This document shows positions 7,160 to 10,721 of a stretch of 10,721 nt of DNA, piece by piece. Position 1 is the stretch's first letter. Each line of letters starts with the position of its first letter. The position numbers were made by a program, and so were the translations under genes. The notes under the pieces are model-generated. The model worked only from the letters and a program-made list of their open reading frames with translations. It was not told the DNA's origin and did not search any database. Origin of the DNA: Balneolales bacterium (lineage in GTDB: Bacteria > Bacteroidota > Rhodothermia > Balneolales > Natronogracilivirgulaceae); contig SKYW01000069.1 in NCBI GenBank assembly GCA_007127695.1, positions 1 through 10,721 of the forward strand. Reading direction: 5' to 3'.

Positions 7160-8254
7160 TCAGTTGTCGCCGGCATCACTGGATTCGACAGGTGATGCCG
7201 CACTTTTTGCTACTGTGCTCTTAGCTGACGCGGAATCCGTCTCCGTGCCGGTGTCCGGATAATGGTCAGGCATCAGCTTCCTACGTACCATATCCTCGAT
7301 TGAAGAGCTGAGCTTGGGATCTTCCTGAAGAAACTGCATGGCCGAGTCGGTTCCCTGTCCTATAGGTTCGCCGTCATAACGGTACCAGCTGCCTCGTTTT
7401 TGGACAATATCGTACTGTACGGCAAGATCGAGCAGTTCTGCGATACGTGAAATACCCTGTCCGTACATGATATTGAACTCACAGGTTTTGAAAGGCGGAG
7501 CCACCTTGTTTTTTACCACTTTTACCTTGGTGCGATTGCCTACTACATCATCACCACGTTTGATTGCACCGATACGGCGTATATCGATACGGACCGAAGA
7601 ATAAAATTTGAGTGCTTTGCCACCGGTCGTGGTTTCAGGATTTCCGAACATAACTCCGATCTTCTCACGAAGCTGATTGATGAAGATCACGGCAGTATGG
7701 GTACGGTTTACTACTCCTGTAAGTTTTCTCAGGGCCTGTGACATAAGCCGGGCCTGCAATCCGACCTGTGCATCACCCATTTCACCATCCAGTTCGGCAC
7801 GGGGAACAAGTGCAGCTACCGAGTCGATGACAACGACGTCGAGCGCGGCCGAACGGATCAGCGTTTCGGCAATTTCCAGTGCCTGCTCCCCGCTGTCAGG
7901 CTGAGAGATGAGCAGCTCATCGATTTTGATCCCGAGTGCTTTTCCGTACTTGGGGTCAAAGGCGTGCTCGGCGTCAATGAGTGCCGCATGTCCGCCCGCT
8001 TTCTGAGCTTCGGCAATGACATGAAGAGCCAGAGTGGTTTTACCACTCGACTCGGGTCCGTAAATCTCGGTCACACGTCCCCGGGGTATGCCTCCGACAC
8101 CCAGCACATGATCCACCATCATCGAACCGGTGGAGATGTATGGGATGTTTTCAATGGGCTGGTCGCCCAGGCGCATGATGGTCCCTTTGCCATGCTGTTT
8201 TTCGATCTGGCCCACAGCCAGGTCTATTGCTTTTCTGCGTTCGTTATCAGACAT
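7160..8254 (-). CDS. recA: Recombinase RecA
   Basis: RecA forms filaments on single-stranded DNA, catalyses homologous pairing, and triggers LexA self-cleavage in organisms that have LexA. The product has 364 residues with numbering close to E. coli: Walker [10 protein letters not shown] (66-74), catalytic E96 in DAEHAFD, Walker [10 protein letters not shown] (141-149), loop L1 around [13 protein letters not shown] (155-167) and loop L2 around [16 protein letters not shown] (198-213). The C-terminal tail (about 331-364) is rich in Ser, Ala and acidic residues. There is no intein. The frame is open for 24 codons further upstream, but the ATG at 8254 is chosen because it begins the family N-terminus ([11 protein letters not shown]) and because an AGGAG sits 9 nt before it. 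It is the first gene of the minus-strand run and diverges from tatD. Confidence 0.99.
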   Translation of the reverse strand: MSDNERRKAIDLAVGQIEKQHGKGTIMRLGDQPIENIPYISTGSMMVDHVLGVGGIPRGRVTEIYGPESSGKTTLALHVIAEAQKAGGHAALIDAEHAFDPKYGKALGIKIDELLISQPDSGEQALEIAETLIRSAALDVVVIDSVAALVPRAELDGEMGDAQVGLQARLMSQALRKLTGVVNRTHTAVIFINQLREKIGVMFGNPETTTGGKALKFYSSVRIDIRRIGAIKRGDDVVGNRTKVKVVKNKVAPPFKTCEFNIMYGQGISRIAELLDLAVQYDIVQKRGSWYRYDGEPIGQGTDSAMQFLQEDPKLSSSIEDMVRRKLMPDHYPDTGTETDSASAKSTVAKSAASPVESSDAGDN

Positions 8255-8263
8255 TGGATTGCA

Positions 8264-8268
8264 CTCCT
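8264..8268 (-). promoter_or_regulatory. recA ribosome binding site
   Basis: AGGAG on the minus strand lies 9 nt before the ATG at 8254 and decides the start over the longer open frame beginning at 8326. It is the only canonical Shine-Dalgarno sequence at a correct distance among the starts visible in this window. Confidence 0.75.
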
Positions 8269-8274
8269 GTTTAT

Positions 8275-8296
8275 ATATGTGTAAAATATGTGAAAA
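8275..8296. repeat. Tandem 11-bp repeat in the recA leader/promoter
   Basis: ATATGTGTAAA (8275-8285) is followed immediately by ATATGTGAAAA (8286-8296), matching at 10 of 11 bases. The period is one helical turn. It sits between the proposed -7 element and the recA ribosome binding site, so it could be a binding site or part of the promoter. Low-complexity AT sequence is the alternative. Confidence 0.45.
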
Positions 8297-8324
8297 TATA
8301 CTTTCTTTTCGCAAGAATACCAAC
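8293..8324 (-). promoter_or_regulatory. Candidate recA promoter, Bacteroidota-like
   Basis: On the minus strand GTTG (8321-8324) and TATATTTT (8293-8300) are separated by 20 nt. This resembles the Bacteroidota consensus of TTTG, 19-21 nt, TAnnTTTG, with one mismatch in each element. It would give a leader of about 30 nt that includes the AGGAG. A sigma70-like alternative is TTGCGA (8309-8314), 18 nt, CATATT. Neither is proven. Confidence 0.35.
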
Positions 8325-8338
8325 ACTGCTTGCGAAAA
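8306..8338. promoter_or_regulatory. Inverted repeat, candidate recA operator
   Basis: TTTTCGCAAG (8306-8315) and CTTGCGAAAA (8329-8338) form a perfect 10-bp dyad with a 13-nt spacer, 52-84 nt upstream of the recA start. One arm falls between the proposed -33 and -7 elements and the other lies just upstream of -33, so a bound dimer would block the polymerase. A LexA-type SOS repressor is the obvious candidate because the target is recA, but the arms match no LexA box that I know, and lexA is not in the window. Confidence 0.55.
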
Positions 8339-8542
8339 TCTTTATCTCTTAAGACAAGGAACCAGGACAAAACTTACAATCCATTTCGCGATTAATCCAC
8401 TAAAAATATTGCCTTTTTGTGACATAGAGAGCTGATTTGTGCGTGACCTGCCGCCATCTGATCGTACAAGCCCGCTAACCCTTTCGATATCCCGCCAAAG
8501 AATACCTATCTTCTGACTTTGGATTCACAATGCTTCAGGATC

Positions 8543-9304
8543 ATGATCGATACACATTGCCATATTTATCTGCCACAGTTCCAGCAGGATCTCACTGACG
8601 TTCTCGACCGGGCCTCACAGGCGGGGATCACCGATATCATGATGCCTGCCATTGATTTCGGATCCCTGAAGCAGATGGATACGCTTGCCCATCCGCATAT
8701 CCGGTTCCATAAAATGATCGGGATACATCCCTGCGACGCCGGCGGGGAACAGGGGGATATCGGCAGTCAGCTCCTCAACCTGGGCAGTGCCGACGAGATC
8801 ATCGCCATTGGGGAGACGGGGCTGGATTACTACTGGTCTAAAGACCATACCGATGCCCAGCAGCAGAGTCTCAGGGAGCATTGCCAGGCGGCCAAGACAC
8901 TGGACAAACCCGTAATCCTCCACAACCGCGATAGCACGGAAGACCTGCTGGATATCATCGAAGAGCAGCAGGATGGCCGCCTCAGGGGCATCTGGCACTG
9001 TTTCAACGGAACCCCGGAGCAGGGACGTCGGGCGCTGGACCTGGGGCTGTACCTGGGCATAGGCGGGGTGGTGACGTTCAAGAATGCCGGGGTGGACCGG
9101 GTGGTGGCGGACATGCCGCCGGACCGGCTCGTGCTGGAAACGGATGCTCCCTATCTGGCGCCGGTGCCCAATCGGGGAAAGCGCAACGAACCTTCATTCA
9201 TGAAATTTACCGCTGAAAAGCTCGCGGAAATGTTCGGTATCTCCCTTGAGGAGACGGACCGTATCACCACGGAAAATGCCCGCCGGCTCTTCCGCTTGTA
9301 CTGA
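8543..9304 (+). CDS. TatD family metal-dependent hydrolase (nuclease)
   Basis: TatD proteins are TIM-barrel metalloenzymes of the amidohydrolase superfamily; characterised members are Mg-dependent DNases (3'-5' exonuclease activity) implicated in DNA repair and turnover. The 253-residue product has all the metal ligands: H5 and H7 in DTHCHI, E91 in GETGLDYY, H127 in ILHNRD, H152 in WHCFNG and D201 in LETDAPYLAP. The ATG at 8543 places the HxH motif at residues 5-7, as in the family. An in-frame TTG at 8519 would add eight residues and is less likely. AGGA precedes the ATG, but by only 2 nt. The gene diverges from recA and converges on the ABC ATPase gene, with 29 nt between their stops. GC content rises along the gene to about 60-70% in its second half. 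TatD, YcfH and YjjV subtypes cannot be separated by eye. Confidence 0.93.
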   Translation: MIDTHCHIYLPQFQQDLTDVLDRASQAGITDIMMPAIDFGSLKQMDTLAHPHIRFHKMIGIHPCDAGGEQGDIGSQLLNLGSADEIIAIGETGLDYYWSKDHTDAQQQSLREHCQAAKTLDKPVILHNRDSTEDLLDIIEEQQDGRLRGIWHCFNGTPEQGRRALDLGLYLGIGGVVTFKNAGVDRVVADMPPDRLVLETDAPYLAPVPNRGKRNEPSFMKFTAEKLAEMFGISLEETDRITTENARRLFRLY

Positions 9305-9333
9305 TTCACCGTTGGCTGATCGGCAACCGTATT

Positions 9334-10002
9334 TCAGCTTCCAGAGGCGCCGGATGTGCCTTGCTTTACCGGAAAAGTGATGTAATCATCGCACAGCTTG
9401 GCCAGGCTGCGGCGCAGGTGGCTGGAGACAAGGATGGTGCCGCCCTTGCTTTTGTACTCGTTCAGCAGCTCCAGGGAAGCTTTTTTGCTTGTCTCGTCCA
9501 GGGCGCGGAACGGCTCGTCCAGCAGGATGATCTCCGGCTGTGTGACCAGGCTGCAGGCCAGCATCGTTTTCTGGATCATGCCGCTGGAGTAGGTGCCGAT
9601 CAGGTTTTCCCGCCGCTCGTCGAAATGGAGCCGCCCGAAGAGCTCGTCCATCCGGCGGGGTGACTCGCTGTCGTCCCACTTCTTTCGCGCCCTGAGCGTC
9701 CACTCCATCAGTTCATTGGCGCTCAGGTAGGCCGGCAGGTCCGTGGCGTCTGTCACGATGCCGATGTGCTGCAGAAACTTGTGCGGGGCATCGTAGATCG
9801 GCTCCCCTGAAAAGGTGATGGTCCCCTCGGTCGGAAACGCCGTGATCGAAACCAGGCGCAGGAACGTGGTCTTGCCTGATCCGTTGGCCCCGATGAGCCC
9901 GGTTGCCGTGCCTTTTTGGAAATGATGGTTCATGCCGGACAGGATCATCGGCCCGGTTCCGTACCGCTTCGACAGGTTTTCGACATTCAGGAATTCAGTC
10001 AT
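9334..10002 (-). CDS. ABC transporter ATP-binding protein
   Basis: This 222-residue cytosolic ATPase powers the membrane protein encoded just upstream, probably as an exporter of the ABC-2 type. It shows Walker A GANGSGKTT (38-46), Walker B EIILLDEP (157-164) with catalytic E163, the D-loop ALDE (167-170) and the switch histidine H195 in LVSSH. The signature is YSSGM (138-142) in place of LSGGQ, a variant seen in ABC-2-type exporters. The usual Q-loop Gln appears replaced near D85 (GIVTDATDLPAYL). The C-terminus is short, without an extra domain. The ATG at 10002 lies 18 nt after the permease stop, so the two genes form one unit. The substrate cannot be inferred. Convergence with tatD leaves only 29 nt, with no strong terminator. 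Confidence 0.92.
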   Translation of the reverse strand: MTEFLNVENLSKRYGTGPMILSGMNHHFQKGTATGLIGANGSGKTTFLRLVSITAFPTEGTITFSGEPIYDAPHKFLQHIGIVTDATDLPAYLSANELMEWTLRARKKWDDSESPRRMDELFGRLHFDERRENLIGTYSSGMIQKTMLACSLVTQPEIILLDEPFRALDETSKKASLELLNEYKSKGGTILVSSHLRRSLAKLCDDYITFPVKQGTSGASGS

Positions 10003-10020
10003 AATAAACCGCTTGAAAGG

Positions 10021-10721
10021 TTATGCATATCTCCTCCGGAAGGCGCACTCGTTGCTGCGGGTCAAAAGCCATGCGGATACGGCCGAAACCGCCGCATCGG
10101 CCAGAGTCCACATCCACACAGCCTGCCAGCTTACCGCTTCGGAGAACAGTGCCGCTGCGGCCACGGTGAGAAGGAGCGCCAGTGTCCATCGCGTCTGCAA
10201 AAAGAACCGGGCGACCATCCAGTCCCGCGGTGCCAGCATCCACCAGTGGAATACCGGCGGCGAGATGGCCGGACCGGATACGGGCCATGCCAGCATGTTT
10301 TTCGCCAGTATCCAGAACAGGAGCCAGCCGGCGTGCCAGCTTTCCGGGGTCCCGAGCCATATGAGCAGCCAGTAGGTGAAACTGAGCAGTGCGATGATGC
10401 GGCCCATGGGACGTTTGCGGTCCAGCTGCACAATCTGGGTCCATACCGCCGCCCGCCACCGTTTGGGGACCCAGTAGATGGACCCGTAGGATGCCGGCTC
10501 ACGTGACTCTTTGGATCCGGTGGCCGGATTGGTGAACAGCTCGTCGTAGAAGGCATCGCTCTGGTAGTAGCGCCGGTCGTAACGCCGGATCTCCTTGCCA
10601 AGCCGGAACCCCGAGTATCCCAGGAAAAGCACAAAGGGGAGAATGGCCAGTACCAAGTGCGGGATAGCGGCGGAGACCACTACGCTTATCATGCCAATGA
10701 ACGTGACCAGGATCGTGCTCA
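10021..10721 (-). CDS. ABC transporter membrane protein (5' end missing)
   Basis: The frame is open from the right edge to the TAA at 10021, giving 233 visible residues. An ATG at 10692 is probably internal, because the reading continues upstream as STILVTFIG, a hydrophobic run that merges with the membrane segment after it. The visible part has hydrophobic segments at its start (two helices or one long pair), then a charged hydrophilic loop rich in Arg, Tyr, Asp and Glu (about 80 residues). Four further segments follow, near LLSFTYWLLIWLG, WLLFWILAKNMLAW, TLALLLTVAAAALF and VWMWTLADAAVSAVSAWLL, ending in a basic tail. Its place 18 nt before the ATPase gene identifies it as the partner permease. 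I do not recognise the permease family; an ABC-2-like exporter is likely. Codons are GC-rich compared with recA through mreB. Confidence 0.75.
   Translation of the reverse strand, partial: STILVTFIGMISVVVSAAIPHLVLAILPFVLFLGYSGFRLGKEIRRYDRRYYQSDAFYDELFTNPATGSKESREPASYGSIYWVPKRWRAAVWTQIVQLDRKRPMGRIIALLSFTYWLLIWLGTPESWHAGWLLFWILAKNMLAWPVSGPAISPPVFHWWMLAPRDWMVARFFLQTRWTLALLLTVAAAALFSEAVSWQAVWMWTLADAAVSAVSAWLLTRSNECAFRRRYA

Larger units (their letters stand above)
8255..8542. other. recA-tatD divergent intergenic region
   Basis: This 288-nt AT-rich region separates the divergent recA and tatD starts. Its recA-proximal 90 nt carry the ribosome binding site, tandem repeat, promoter candidate and inverted repeat listed separately. 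The middle has a short palindrome TCTTAAGA (8347-8354). I saw no tRNA or other RNA gene. On the plus strand TGACTTTG (8514-8521) resembles a -7 element for tatD, but no -33 partner stands at the right distance. Confidence 0.4.

Noticed and set aside
8255..8326. Longer recA reading frame beginning at 8326 with 24 extra residues
   Set aside because: The extra part lies over the promoter, tandem repeat and ribosome binding site, has no family similarity, and the AGGAG points to the ATG at 8254.
8519..8542. TTG start of tatD adding eight residues
   Set aside because: The family begins one or two residues before the DTHCHI motif; the ATG at 8543 gives that length.
9305..9333. Possible bidirectional terminator between tatD and the ABC ATPase gene
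   Set aside because: The dyad (GTTG with CAAC plus a few outer pairs) is broken by mismatches and has only a short T run.
9916..10506. Plus-strand open frame of 196 codons opposite the ABC genes
   Set aside because: It spans the boundary of two real genes on the other strand and its Pro/Gly/Arg-rich product looks like the antisense of GC-rich code.

Overview
This is an ordinary chromosomal housekeeping segment. It most likely comes from a member of the Bacteroidota/Balneolota/Rhodothermota group. That placement is an inference from three things: purH lies directly upstream of mreB-mreC, an order I recall from Bacteroidota-type genomes; almost no start codon is preceded by a Shine-Dalgarno sequence; and the best promoter candidate before recA resembles the -33/-7 type of Bacteroidota. 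Protein families, not species-level identity, can be read from the sequence. I found no prophage, insertion sequence, CRISPR array, rRNA or tRNA.

Layout. From about 8254 down to the left edge, eight genes run on the minus strand: recA, recX, an AI-2E/PerM-type membrane protein, an LD-carboxypeptidase-like peptidase (S66), purN, purH, mreB and mreC (mreC is cut by the window edge). From recX to purN the genes are nearly fused (14-nt overlap, 12-nt gap, 4-nt overlap). recA and recX are 42 nt apart. Gaps of 169 nt precede purH and 168 nt precede mreB, so these may be separate transcription units or have internal promoters. The plus-strand gene tatD (8543-9304) diverges from recA across a 288-nt intergenic region. 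It converges on a minus-strand ABC transporter pair: an ATPase at 9334-10002 and a permease at 10021 to the right edge, partial.

How the genes fit together. recA and recX encode the recombinase and its modulator. purN and purH encode the two formyl-transfer enzymes of IMP synthesis; purH also closes the ring. mreB and mreC build the rod-shape scaffold that directs wall synthesis, and the S66 peptidase probably trims cytosolic murein tetrapeptides. tatD encodes a metal-dependent nuclease or hydrolase. The ABC pair is an exporter-like system of unknown substrate.

The most interesting signal is in the recA control region: a perfect 10-bp inverted repeat with a 13-nt spacer that straddles a Bacteroidota-like promoter, next to an 11-bp tandem repeat and the only clear Shine-Dalgarno sequence in the window. 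It is a good candidate for an SOS-type (LexA or other) operator. GC content also rises sharply, from about 45-50% to about 60-65%, within tatD and through the ABC genes. I see no convincing novel multi-gene system.
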